Positions 18,816 through 28,259 of a stretch of DNA of 64,000 nucleotides are shown here, in pieces; position 1 is the first letter of the stretch; every line of letters begins with the position of its first letter. The position numbers and the translations under genes were made by a program. The notes below the pieces were generated by a model. The model was not told the origin of the DNA and made no database searches. It saw only the letters and a list, made by a program, of their open reading frames with translations. Source of the stretch: Candidatus Streptomyces philanthi (GTDB lineage Bacteria; Actinomycetota; Actinomycetes; Streptomycetales; Streptomycetaceae); NCBI GenBank assembly GCA_018114805.1, contig CP073042.1:6431501-6495500 (forward strand), written 5' to 3'.

Positions 18816-19505
18816 GTGGCCGGGGCCCGCGGGGGGCTCGGCCGGGGTGACCACGCCCGCCTCGTGCGCGACGACCGCCGCCGCGGCCCGGTTCTCCACG
18901 CCGAGCCCGGCCAGAATGGTGCTGACGTGCGCCTTGACCGTGCCCTCCACCACGTGCAGCCGCCGGGCGATCTGCCCGTTGGACAGCCCGGCGCCCAGGA
19001 AGGTGAGCACTTCCCGCTCGCGGGCGGTCAGTGCCTCGACCCGCGCCCGGGCGGCCGACCGCCGGCTCGCCGCGTCCCCGGCGCCGCTGGCCGCGAGGTG
19101 CGCGACCACCCGGGCGGCGACCTTCGGTGACAGGTAGGCGGCGCCGTCGGCCACCGCGCGGACCCCCGCGATCAACTCCTCGGGCTCGCCGGACTTGATC
19201 AGGAAGCCGACGGCGCTGCCGCCCAGCGCCCGCAGGATGTAGTCGTCCTCACCGAAGGTGGTCAGCATGAGCACGCCGGTCCCGGGCGCCGCCCTGCCGA
19301 TCTCGGCCGCCGCCTCGATGCCGCCCGTGCCGGGCATCCGGACGTCGAGCACGGCCACGTCGGGGCGGTGCCGCAGCACCAGGTCCACGGCGGCCCACCC
19401 GTCCCCGGCCTCGGCCACCACCTCGATGTCGGGCGCTGTGGTCAGCACGGCTCGTACGCCGGCGCGGATCATCGCCTCGTCGTCGGCGATCAGTACGCGG
19501 ATCAC
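18810..19505 (-). CDS. LuxR/NarL-type response regulator
   Basis: Intact 231-residue response regulator. The receiver domain has the acidic pocket DDE at residues 9-11, phospho-acceptor Asp in VAVLDVRMPG, Thr in MLTTF and Lys in FLIKSG. The C-terminal LuxR HTH is ALTAREREVLTFLGAGLSN followed by QIARRLHVVEGTVKAHVS. It starts 7 bp after the kinase gene stop, so the two form an operon and most likely a cognate pair. Confidence 0.93.
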   Translation of the reverse strand: MIRVLIADDEAMIRAGVRAVLTTAPDIEVVAEAGDGWAAVDLVLRHRPDVAVLDVRMPGTGGIEAAAEIGRAAPGTGVLMLTTFGEDDYILRALGGSAVGFLIKSGEPEELIAGVRAVADGAAYLSPKVAARVVAHLAASGAGDAASRRSAARARVEALTAREREVLTFLGAGLSNGQIARRLHVVEGTVKAHVSTILAGLGVENRAAAAVVAHEAGVVTPAEPPAGPGHE

Positions 19506-19512
19506 GGGTTCC

Positions 19513-21073
19513 TCAACTCGTCAGTACGTCGAGCGACACCAGGCGGTCGCCCCTGAAGCACAGCTGGTACGCGTCGCCCGACCGGTCGTCGAACGGGTCG
19601 GCCGTCACCGCGTAGAACGCGCACGTGCTCGGGCCGCCCTTCGGCGGCGCGGCGGAGGGCCGGTGCACCGTCTGCTGGTCCGGCAGCACCCGCTCGACCT
19701 GGAGACGATCCTGCCCCACCCGCAACCGGGCGTAGTCGGCCGGGTCCAGGACGGCGTGCGAGGTGGTCACCGCGTTGCACACGATGAGCACGGCGCTCAG
19801 CACCGCGCCCGTGACCAGCGGCAGCATCAGCGCCGCCACCAGCGTGCGGCGCACCCGCCGGCGGGCCCGCTGGCGCTCGCGCGGCAGCGCGCCAGCGTCC
19901 GGGCCACCGGGCCCGCCCGGCTGACCGGCGCCGCCGGCCGGCCACTCCAGGGAGCCGGCCGCCGCCGGGTGGCGTTGCTCGGGGTGCGCGGGAGGGGCGT
20001 GCGGGATGCGGGCGGTGACCGCGAAGCCCGCCGCGTGCGGTCCGCAGGCGAGGCTGCTGCCGGCCAGCCGCACCCGCTCGTCGAGGCCGATCAGCCCCCG
20101 CCCGCCCCCGGCCACCGCGAGCGGGGCGCCGGCGGCCGGGGCCCGGTCGCCCCGGCCCGGCTGCGGGCCGTTCTCGACCCGTACCTCAAGCTCCTGGTCC
20201 CCGTAGTTGACCCGCACGGCCACCTCAGCGGCCGGCGCGTGCTTGGCGGCGTTGGTCAGCGCCTCCTGCACGACCCGGTACGCGGCCCGCTCCGCGACCG
20301 GCGACGGGTGTGCCGCGGCGGCGTCGCCGTCGACCCGCAGCCGCACCGCGAGGCCGGCCCGCGCCGCCTCCTCCACCAGGCGCTCAAGGGTGGCGGCGCG
20401 GGCCCGCTCCGGCGCGGCGTCCGACGCGTCGCGCAGCACGCCGACGACCTCGCCGAGCCGTTCGACGGCCGCCGCGGCGCGGGCCCTGATGTCGCGGCCC
20501 GCCTCCCGGTGCCGCTCGTCCAGGTCGGGGCTGAGCTGGAGCGCGCCGGCCGACAGCGCGATCAGTGAGAGGTCGTGGCCGAGCGCGTCGTGCATGTCCT
20601 CCGCGATCCGGGCGCGCTCGCGCAGCCGGGCCTGTTCCGCGACGAGCCGCTGCTCGCGTTCGAGCTGCCCGGCCCGCTGCCAGCCGGCCCGCACCAGCTC
20701 CTGGCACTGTCGCCAGAACCGCCCCGAGAACCAGGGGAGCATCGCGGCGACCACCACCACCGCCACGAAGACGCTCGACAGTTCGAGCCACGTGGGCACC
20801 ACGGTGATCGCCACCAGGCCAGCGGCCAGCAGCGCGACGAGCACCAGCGCCGTGGGGAGCGTCCTGCCCGCGCCGCCCGGCCAGGAACGCGGCGACGGCG
20901 GTGGACAACGCCCACCACAGGCTGACCACGCTGAGCCCCGCCGTCACCGTCGCCGAGGCCGTCAGCAGGTGCTCGGGGTCCACCCTCCGTGCCACCACAC
21001 CCGCGTCCTCCCGCGCCGCCCCCGGCGGAGCCCCACCGCGGGCGCGCCCGCCATCGATCGTCGTGCTTTCCAC
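19513..21073 (-). pseudogene. NarL-type sensor histidine kinase with C-terminal membrane/extracytoplasmic extension, one frameshift
   Basis: Sensor kinase partner of the LuxR regulator. N-terminal membrane helices (SLWWALSTAVAAFLAG; ALLAAGLVAITVVP) are in two frames that meet near 20875. The HisKA_3 box is ARIAEDMHDALGHDLSLIAL with the phospho-His, and the HATPase domain has VVQEALTNAAKHAP and GGRGLIGLDERVRLAG. After the ATPase there is a Pro/Gly linker, another helix (LVAALMLPLVTGAVLSAVLI) and about 90 residues resembling SmpA/BLIP-like folds (LRVGQDRLQVERVLPDQQ; YQLCFRGDRL) with two Cys. The start is GTG at 21073 (VESTTIDGG). Confidence 0.82.
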
Positions 21074-21171
21074 GCCCACGACCCTACGAAGGCCAGGCCA
21101 CGGCCCGACACTGCCGAAAGTCCAATCCCGCCCCGGCCACCGTCCGCCCGGGCCGCGCCGGACCGGGGTTC

Positions 21172-22375
21172 CTACGGGCCGGGGGCGGCGAAGACCAGGG
21201 TGCGCCAGGGGCTGCCGGGCGTGTCGAGCAGAATGCGGTGCGGGGCGAGGGCCGAGGCGTACATCGGCCCGAACGCCTCCTCGTCGAACCGCAGCACGCG
21301 GCCGAGCACGTAGCCGGCGGAGAAGTCCGACCAGGAGGCGTAGTGCCGGCGACACAGCGAGCCGGCCCTGATCACGGCGGCCTCGACCTCCGCGCGGTCC
21401 GCGTACCGGGCGCCGAGCCCCAGCGCGCGACGCTCACCGCGCGCCCGAAGTCGTACCCCGTGGCCGAGGCGACGTGGCCGTCGGGCGGCAGCAGCCCGTC
21501 GGCGCGAAACCGCGCCTCGTAGCGCAGGATGCGCTGGATCAGCTCCCGCGCCTCCACCAACTCCGACTCGGTCGCGCCCCACTCGTACAGCGTCTCCCCC
21601 GCCGCCCGCTGCCAGAGCCGCGGGTCGACGGGCCTGCCGGGCGCGCCACGGGCGATGCCGCGCCGCACCCGCAGCACGAACTCGTGCTGCGGCGGGCTGT
21701 TGCGGCCCCGGAGGAGGAAGTCGAGCTGCCGGCGCCACTGGGCGCGGCTGGACGCGCCTCACGCCTCGCGCAGGATCCTGGTGTCGGCGCGGTAGTCCGC
21801 GTAGACGTCGGTGAGGTCGTTCCACAGCGCGCGCCGGTGCACGGACAGGTGCGCCCCGCAGGCGAGTCCCATGGCCAGCCGCCCGCGCAGCGGCCCGGTG
21901 TACTTGGTCAGCAGTGCCCCGGCGTCGGCCTCTCCCGCCGCCCCGCGGCTCGGCGTCTGGTCCCGCAGCGCGAGCCAGCGCCGCCGCTTGCGCCGGGCGC
22001 CGGGGAAGAACACCTCGGTCGGCGTCCCGGGTTGACCACCATGCCGCGCAGCTTCTCGCCCCACCACACGTACGGCGCCAGCGGCAGCGCGATGGCGCAG
22101 GCGACCTCCCCGGCGCGCGGCGTGGTGAGTTCACCGCGGGTGTAGACGGCGAGGTAGCGTGGCCCGTGGGCCGCCGGGTACGGGACCCAGGCGATGAGTT
22201 GGTCGTCGTCCATGAGTTGTTTGGGGGCGTACGCGAAGGTCGGCGCGGCGAACAGAACCCGCAGGTAGCCATCCCAGTCCCGGCGTGCCTTCGCCTCGGA
22301 CAGTGCTCTCTCGACGTCGGTCGGCGGCACCCACGCGGGCACCTGTGCGGCAGCTCCGATGATCGGCGTCCCCAT
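21172..22375 (-). pseudogene. DUF1266 domain protein, two frameshifts and one stop
   Basis: Cytosolic protein of unknown function with a C-terminal DUF1266 domain. The frame starting MGTPIIGAAAQVPAWVPPTD shifts near 22030, where TPTEVFFPGARRKRRRWLALRD begins. A TGA at 21759-21761 stands where the domain-opening Trp is expected (REA-stop-GASSRAQWRRQLDFLLRG). The frame shifts again near 21435, within ARWGLGARYADRAE. The end SWSDFSAGYVLGRVLRFD is typical of the domain. Confidence 0.7.
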
Positions 22376-22923
22376 GGCAGTCAGTATTCCCCGCGGGGGT
22401 GCCCCGGCATGGGTGCCAGCCGAATCCGGTACCGGCGCGCGGCCAGGTGGGGGACGGAGCACGGCTCGTCAGCCCGTCGCCGCGGATGAGGGCCCTGCCG
22501 TGCCGAGCACGGCGGGCCGCTCGGCACGCGACCCGGCCGCCGGTACGGCGCCTCCGGGCCGCTCACGCCGTGGGCCAGGACATAGGGGTTCAGGGAGAGA
22601 TGTAGGGGTCGGGAGGGGTGAAGAGCTGGTGGGTGTTTGCGTCGCGTGGTGTGCCGCGGTCGCTGCCGTCCGGCGGGTACGAGGAGTTCGGCGCGAGGAA
22701 GGCCAGGCGGGGGCGGGTGCGCCGGGTGTTCGGGCGTCGGCGGGGTGGGTGGGGGAGGCGCGGGGGCGCGGGCCGACGGGCCGGAATGGGGCGGTCCGCT
22801 GTGCAACGGCTGGATATCGATTGTGTCCCCGAGCCTCGACGGACCTCGCCCGTCGGTCTGTGAAACCGCCACGGCCTGCTAGGTTTCCCGGGCAATTGAT
22901 CAGGGCATGACGGGTGACCTACC
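22376..22923. other. Intergenic region, no gene recognised
   Basis: About 550 bp between divergent genes. One strand of 22580-22800 is strongly G-rich. Open frames on both strands are Pro/Arg-rich shadows without family similarity. It should contain both promoters; no clear -10/-35 pair could be assigned. Confidence 0.4.
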
Positions 22924-23442
22924 GTGCGAAACAAGACAAAGATCGCCGCCGCAGCTGCTGTCGCGGCACTGGCGCTCACGCTGACCGGCTGTGGCGACGA
23001 CGGCGGGTCGTTGTTCGGCAAGCCCAACAAGGGCGGGAACCAGGCCATCGGCGGTGGCGAGGGCACCGGCGGCGGCGAGATCAAGATCCCCGGCCCCGAC
23101 TCGACGGGGCTCACCGGTGGTTCGAGCTCGACGGGCACTTCGGGCAGCTCCGGCTCGACCGGCGGCTCGGACGCCAGCAGCGCTCAGGGCCTGTGGTACA
23201 CGACGGAGCGGACCGACTCCGGGCAGGTCGGCATCCTCAGCGTCTCCGGCAGCGCGTTCGTCATGCGGATGGGCACCATGACGTGCTCGGGCACCTCCGA
23301 CGACCAGATGAACGTCAACGCCACCTGCCAGGGCGACACGATGACCGGCAAGGCGGCGCTCAGCGAGGGCGGCCAGAAGCTGACGATCACCTGCAGCGAC
23401 AGCGGCACCGACGAGTTCTCGCGGCAGATGCCCACCTCGTAG
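22924..23442 (+). CDS. Small secreted lipoprotein of unknown function
   Basis: Intact 172-residue protein. The signal peptide MRNKTKIAAAAAVAALALTLTGC ends in the lipobox LTGC, so it should be lipidated and anchored outside the membrane. Residues 30-85 are a Gly/Ser/Thr-rich linker. The C-terminal 85 residues form a small beta-rich domain with three Cys (MTCSGTSDD, ATCQGD, ITCSDS). The start is GTG; no strong ribosome binding site is visible. No family recognised. Confidence 0.8.
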   Translation: MRNKTKIAAAAAVAALALTLTGCGDDGGSLFGKPNKGGNQAIGGGEGTGGGEIKIPGPDSTGLTGGSSSTGTSGSSGSTGGSDASSAQGLWYTTERTDSGQVGILSVSGSAFVMRMGTMTCSGTSDDQMNVNATCQGDTMTGKAALSEGGQKLTITCSDSGTDEFSRQMPTS

Positions 23443-23515
23443 CCCGCGGCCCCGACGGCGTACGCGCGGCGCGCCTCGGCACGCGGCTCGCGGTACGCCT
23501 CTACGCGGCACGGCA

Positions 23516-23566
23516 CACGAGCACGCGGCCACGGTCCCGTACGGGTTCCGTGGCCGCGTGCTCGTG
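23516..23566. terminator. Perfect 19-bp bidirectional terminator hairpin
   Basis: The arm 23516-23534 pairs without mismatch with 23548-23566 across a 13-nt loop that itself contains CCCGTACGGG. It lies between the convergent lipoprotein and DUF5988-like genes. Confidence 0.85.
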
Positions 23567-23629
23567 CGTGGTGGCACCGTCGGTGTGGCGACGGACGGTC
23601 GGTGTGCCCGAGACGGCCGGACGGGCCGG

Positions 23630-23888
23630 CTACTCCGCGACGTACGTGGTACGGGTCCACCGGAACACCCGCAGGGCGCGCTCGCCGTGGGCGACGGTCT
23701 CCGCGGTCGGCGCCAAGTGCGCGTAGTGGTTCCCGCGCGGCAGCTTGAGCATGGACCCGGGGTCGCACGTACCGGATGCGCTCGTGGTCGGGGAGGTCCT
23801 CCGCGGGGCCGCTACGGAGGATGATGTTGGCCTCGGCGGGCGCGGTCTGACGGGGCAGGACGTCTTCGGTCGCGAGTTCGTTGGTCAC
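23630..23888 (-). pseudogene. DUF5988-like small protein, one frameshift
   Basis: Small protein of about 85 residues. The first frame reads NIILRSGPAEDLPDHERIRYV; after a break near 23766 the second reads DPGSMLKLPRGNHYAHL, ending FRWTRTTYVAE. The pattern GGP..LP, K(L/V)P.GN.YEHF and W..RT.VAE fits the DUF5988 family. Those proteins are often found near polyketide or NRPS genes; their function is unknown. The GTG start at 23888 is supported by a strong GGAGGAG ribosome binding site. Confidence 0.62.
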
Positions 23889-24090
23889 GAGGGAAAGCTC
23901 CTCCGGTGAGCGGCGCGGTGGAGGCGGGTGCACGATCTCCAGCGAGGCGAAGGGCCGTCTCTCCCGCAGTTCAGCAGCAGCCCGGCGCCCCGAGTAACCC
24001 CTAAATCCGATGCGTCGGGGCGGCTGGTGTTTCTGGGAGCGTTAGAGGCTTGGCAGTGACCTGCGTCACGTACACCGTCGGCGCGCCGGC

Positions 24091-25724
24091 TTACGCCACC
24101 GAGGCCGGTCCAGCGGCGGGGAGGCGGCCGGCCAGGAGGGCCCGGGTGACGGCGTGCTCCGGGGCGCGGAACACCCGTTCCGTGGGCCCCGACTCGACCG
24201 TGCGCCCCGCGTCGAGCACCAGCACCGTGTCGGTGCGGTCGCCGATCAGCCGCAGGTCGTGGCTGATCAGGGCGAGCGCGAGGCCGTGTCGTTCCCGCAG
24301 GGTGACCAGCAGGTCCATGATCGCTGTCGCCGTCTCCCCTTCCAGCCCCGACGTCACCTCGTCGCAGACGAGCACGTCGGGGCGGGCCGCCAGGGCCCGG
24401 GCGATGGACACCCGCTGGCGCTGGCCGCCGGACAGCTCGTGCGGGTAGCGGTCGGCGAAGTCGGCGGGCAGCGCCACCTGTTCGAGCAGCTCGACCACCC
24501 GTGCGCGGGCGTCGGCGCCGGCCGTGACGCTCGGATTGAGGGCGCCCAGCGGGTCCTGCGGGACGAGTTGCATCCGGCGCCGCTGGTCACGGGAGCGCCC
24601 GTGCACCGAGGCCGCCAGCGGTGTGCCCCGCAACGCGACGGTGCACGCCGACGGTTCGTGCAGCCCGACCACGGCGCGCGCCAGGGTCGTCTTGCACGAG
24701 CCCGAGACGCCGACGACCCCGATGGACCCGCCGGCCGGCAGCGCGAGGCCGACGCCGCTCAGCACGGTGCGCCGCGCGCGCCGCGGGCCCACCACCGCGC
24801 TGAGATCCCGCACCGTCAGGAGCGCCGTTGCCGGGGCGGCCGGGACGGTGCTGGCCCGGGTGGCGGCCGGGGAAGGCGCGGTGGTCTCGGCCGGCGCGCC
24901 CGCGTTCGCGGCGGGGCCTCGCGCCGGGAGCGCGCTATCAGGGGCGTACGGGGCGCACGGGGCGGCCGTGCCCGCCGGGCGGGCCGCCGGGCGCAGTTCG
25001 ACCACTTCGTCGGCGAGCCGGGACACCAGGTCGGCGTCGTGGCACGACAGCGCGACGGCGAGCCGGTGTTCGGTGGCCAGGTGCCGCAACAGGTCGCCCA
25101 CCTCGTCGCGCAGCGCGGGGTGCAGGCCGGCCGTCGGCTCGTCTAGCAGCAGCACGACCGGCTTCCCTGGCCAGCGCCCTGGCCAGGGCGACGCGGCGTT
25201 GTTGGCCCCCGGAGAGCGCGCCCGGGCGGCGGTCAGCCAGGCCCTCGTCCACCGGCAGCCGGACCTCGGCCAGCAGCCGCTCCACCGTGTCGGGCTCGGG
25301 GCGGACCGCCGTCTCGCGGAGCAGCGAGCGCACCCGCATCCGGGGGTTGAGCCGGGACCCCGGGTCCTGGCCGACGTAGGCGACGTGATGCCGGCGCAGC
25401 GCCCGCACCTCACGCTCGGCCAACCGCAGCACCGGACGGCCGAGGACCTCGACCTCGCCGCCGGCGCACTCCGTCCCGGGCGGCAGCGCGCCGCTGACCG
25501 CCCGCAGCAAGGTGGTCTTGCCGGCCCCGGAGGGCCCGGTGAGTGCGACCACCTGGCCGGGCCGTACGGTCAGCGAGCCCGCGTCGAGCAGCGGGTAGCC
25601 GCCCGTGGTGCTGACCACCGTGAGGTCGGTGACCCGTACGGCCGGCGCGGCGGCGTGAGCCGAGTCGGTGGCCGGCTGCGCGGCCGGTGGCGCGGGGGAC
25701 CGCGGGGGCTTCTTCGACGTCCAG
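24091..25724 (-). pseudogene. Duplicated ABC transporter ATPase (peptide/nickel/siderophore type), frameshifted
   Basis: Two ATP-binding cassettes in one chain, as in fused DppD-DppF-type subunits. The first has Walker A GPSGAGKTT, signature LSGGQQRRVALARAL and, after a frame break near 25170, Walker B VVLLLDEPTAGL. The second has a defective Walker A GVSGSCKTT, where Cys replaces the invariant Gly before Lys (codon near 24694-24696). It then shows Q-loop VPQDPLGALNPS, signature LSGGQRQRVSIARAL and Walker B VLVCDEVTSGL. The start cannot be fixed because the frame upstream of VRVTDLTVVSTTGG runs into the permease tail. It lies last in the iron-box operon. Confidence 0.82.
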
Positions 25725-25739
25725 CGCGTTCGGTGGGTG

Positions 25740-26604
25740 ACAGCGCGGTCACCGCCTTCCGGCCGGCCCGCGGGACGAGCGCGACGGCCGCCAGGTTGAC
25801 GCTCATGGCCAGCAGGCCGATGGCGATGCTGGGGGCGCCACCACGGCCCAGAGGTTCAGCAGGACGCCGGCCGAGTTCTCCCGGATCATCAACGCCCAGT
25901 CGGCGGTCGGCGGTTACGGGCCGACCTGGAGGAAGCCCGCGGTGGCGACGAGGTAGACGGCGGCGACGAAGCGCAGCCCGAACAGCGCGAGCAGGGTAGC
26001 CCGCAGGTTCGGCAACACCTCGCGCACCACCAGGTGCCACAGCCCCTCGCCGCCGGCCGTCGCCGCCTCCACGTACCCCGAGGCCGCGATGGGCGCCGCG
26101 GCGCCCGCCGTCAGGCGGATCGCGTACGGCATGCCGAGCACCACGGCGGCCGTGACCACCGCGAGCCGGTCGCCGTCCGGCCAGGACAGCGAGATCAGCA
26201 GGATGCCGAGCACGGCGGGCAGCAGCATCAGCACGTCGGCGGCGCGCTCCACGAAGCGGCCGACGGCGGGGCGCAGTGCGCTGACCGCGCCGAGCACCGC
26301 GCCCATGCCGGTCACCAGGAGGGCCACGAGCAGCGAGGTGCCGATGAGTTGCCGACCGCCGGCGAGTAGGCGGCTGAGCACGTCGCGGCCGAGCCGGTCG
26401 CCGCCCAGCACCGCGTCGCCGCCGGGTTCCGCGTACGGCGCGGTGACCGGCGCGTCCACGGCGTGCGGGGCCAGCCAGGGGCCGGCCACCGCCAGCGCGG
26501 CGAGCAGCAGCGCGGGCGCCGTGCGCAGCGCCACGCCCCACGGCCCCGGGCCCGACCGGGGTAGGCCGGTGGGCGGGTCCCTCGTGGCGGGCGGAGAGGG
26601 TCAC
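25740..26604 (-). pseudogene. ABC transporter permease 2 (DppC-like), two frameshifts and a TAA
   Basis: Inner-membrane permease of the binding-protein-dependent peptide family. The start is GTG at 26604 (VTLSARHEGPAHRP), 18 bp after the preceding permease stop. The frame shifts near 26545 before LRTAPALLLAALAVAGPWLAPH. The transport-domain motif is EAATAGGEGLWHLVVREVLPNL. A TAA at 25914-25916 follows FLQVGP, then PPTADWALMIRENSAGVLLN continues in the same frame. A second break near 25845 leads into IAIGLLAMSVNLAAVALVPR. Confidence 0.78.
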
Positions 26605-26621
26605 GCGTGCCCTGCAAAGCC

Positions 26622-27686
26622 TCATCCGCGCCCCCCGGAGGCCCTGGCCCGGATCAGGTCGGCGAGCAGCAGCACGCCGCTGATGACCGCGCCGGTCAGG
26701 GTCACCACGCCGGCGATGAGGGGCCCGTCGCGGTCGGTGACGGCCCCGGCCAGCACCGAGCCGACGCCGGGGTAGTTGAAGATCGTCTCCACCACGACGG
26801 CGCCGCCGAGCAGCATGCCGGTCGAGGTGGCCAGCCCGGCGGCGATGGCCGGCAGCGCGCCCGGCAGCAGGTGGTGGCTGAGCACCCGGTGCCGGGGCAG
26901 CCCGTCGATGACGGCGGTCTCCACGTGCGGGGCCGTGGCCTCGTCCGCGAGAGCGGCCCGCACGATCCGGGTGTTCCAGCCGATCTGCGGGATGACCAGC
27001 GCGAACACCGGCAGCACCAGCATGTCCCAGGACGCGGGCGTGCCGGCGGCGTCGGCGATGGTCACGGCCGGCAGCCAGCCCGTCCACTGCGAGAACACCA
27101 GCACCAGCGCGACCGCCACCACGAACTCCGGTACCGCCAGGACCGCCGTCGCGCTCGCGGACACGGCCCGGTCCACGGCGCCACCGGGGCGCAGCGCGGC
27201 CCAGCAGCCGAGCGCCAGCGACACCGCCACGGTCACGAGCAGCGCGAGGCCGCCGAGCAGCAGCGTGTTGGGGAAGGGCGTGCCCAGCAGCCCGGCGACC
27301 GACTCGCCGCGCGCCGACGTGCCCAGGTCGCCGCTGGGTAGCGCCGCCATCCAGTCCGCGAAGCGCTCCAGGACCGGCCGGTCGAGCCCGAGCAGATGGT
27401 GGCGCGCCTCGATGTCGGCGGCCGACTCGCCGCGTTCGGCGGTGGCGTCGGCGGCGTCCCCCGGCAGCAGTTCCACGGCGCCGAAGACCAGCGCGAGGAG
27501 CACGGCGAGCAGCAGGGCGCGGCGGGCGAGCAGCCCGGCCAGGCGCGCCACGGCCGCCCCGGCGCGGGCCAGCCCGCCGGGCGCGCCGTGCTCCGGGGCG
27601 CCGGCGCCTGGCGCCGGACGGTCGGCGCGCGGTCGCTCGCCGGGTGTCACGGGCCGTCGCGCCGCGCCCCTCAGCGGGCCAGCCAC
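26622..27686 (-). CDS. ABC transporter permease 1 (DppB-like)
   Basis: Intact 354-residue inner-membrane permease. Six helices are visible and the EAA-type loop reads ETAVIDGLPRHRVLSHHLLPGALP near residue 265, followed by VVVETIFNYPGVGSVL. The N-terminal 45 residues are Pro/Ala-rich. The start may be GTG at 27686, overlapping the binding-protein stop, or GTG at 27650. It pairs with the downstream permease and ATPase to make one importer. Confidence 0.85.
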   Translation of the reverse strand: MAGPLRGAARRPVTPGERPRADRPAPGAGAPEHGAPGGLARAGAAVARLAGLLARRALLLAVLLALVFGAVELLPGDAADATAERGESAADIEARHHLLGLDRPVLERFADWMAALPSGDLGTSARGESVAGLLGTPFPNTLLLGGLALLVTVAVSLALGCWAALRPGGAVDRAVSASATAVLAVPEFVVAVALVLVFSQWTGWLPAVTIADAAGTPASWDMLVLPVFALVIPQIGWNTRIVRAALADEATAPHVETAVIDGLPRHRVLSHHLLPGALPAIAAGLATSTGMLLGGAVVVETIFNYPGVGSVLAGAVTDRDGPLIAGVVTLTGAVISGVLLLADLIRARASGGRG

Positions 27687-28079
27687 GCGCGCTCAAGCTG
27701 GACGCGCCCGTACCCGGGCAACCTGGGCAGGCCGCGTACGAACGCCGCGGCCAGGTCGATGCCGTCGGCGACGCCCCACAGCAGGTAGCCGGACCTCTCG
27801 TGCTGGATCCTCTGGAGTTCGCGCAGCAGCGTGGCGCGCTCGCCGGCGTCGACGGTGCGCATGGCCTTGCGGTACGCGGCGTCGAAGGACGCGTCCCGCC
27901 AACCCGCCTCGTTCTGCGCGGCGTCGGCCGACAGCGTCTTGCTCGCGTAGAACACGACGGAGTCGTTGGTGCCCCAGTAGAGTGGTGTACAGGTCGCCCT
28001 TGCCGCCGCACGCGCCGAGCAGGGCCGTGGTCCCCAATGCGCCACCGGCCCAGAGCAGTTGCCTTCTGGTTGCATCCAC
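27671..28079 (-). pseudogene. ABC substrate-binding lipoprotein with large internal deletion
   Basis: Solute-binding protein of the SBP_bac_5 family. Only the lipoprotein signal (VDATRRQLLWAGGALG followed by TTALLGAC) and about 100 C-terminal residues (YWGTNDSVVFYASKTLSAD...LLRELQRIQHERSGYLLWGVADG) remain. Family members have about 530 residues, so roughly 400 are missing, and the two parts meet out of frame near 27985. As written the importer has no functional binding protein. An iron box lies 52 bp upstream of its GTG start. Confidence 0.75.
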
Positions 28080-28130
28080 ACTGTCCCCGATCCGCCGGTG
28101 TGTTCGTACTGTTCAGACGCGGATCGAACG

Positions 28131-28149
28131 GTAGGTAAGGCTTGCCTAA
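28131..28149 (-). promoter_or_regulatory. DmdR/IdeR-type iron box upstream of the ABC operon
   Basis: On the minus strand it reads TTAGGCAAGCCTTACCTAC. This matches 14 of 19 positions of the actinobacterial consensus TTAGGTTAGGCTAACCTAA, including the TTAGG and CCTA ends. Its position 52 bp before the binding-protein start fits repression by an iron-loaded DmdR. Confidence 0.72.
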
Positions 28150-28259
28150 ACCTGCAAGGGTCGGGTCCTCGGCTGGCTGGTGGCCGTCGTCGCACGCGCG
28201 GCCACCTCATCCGATCAGCCGCCGTCGCGGAGCCAGCCGCCATCCGCCGCCCAGTAGCC

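Noticed and set aside
22376..22923. A Pro-rich ORF on the minus strand in the gap before the lipoprotein gene
   Set aside because: Its composition is that of a shadow frame in G-rich DNA and no start signal or family similarity was seen.
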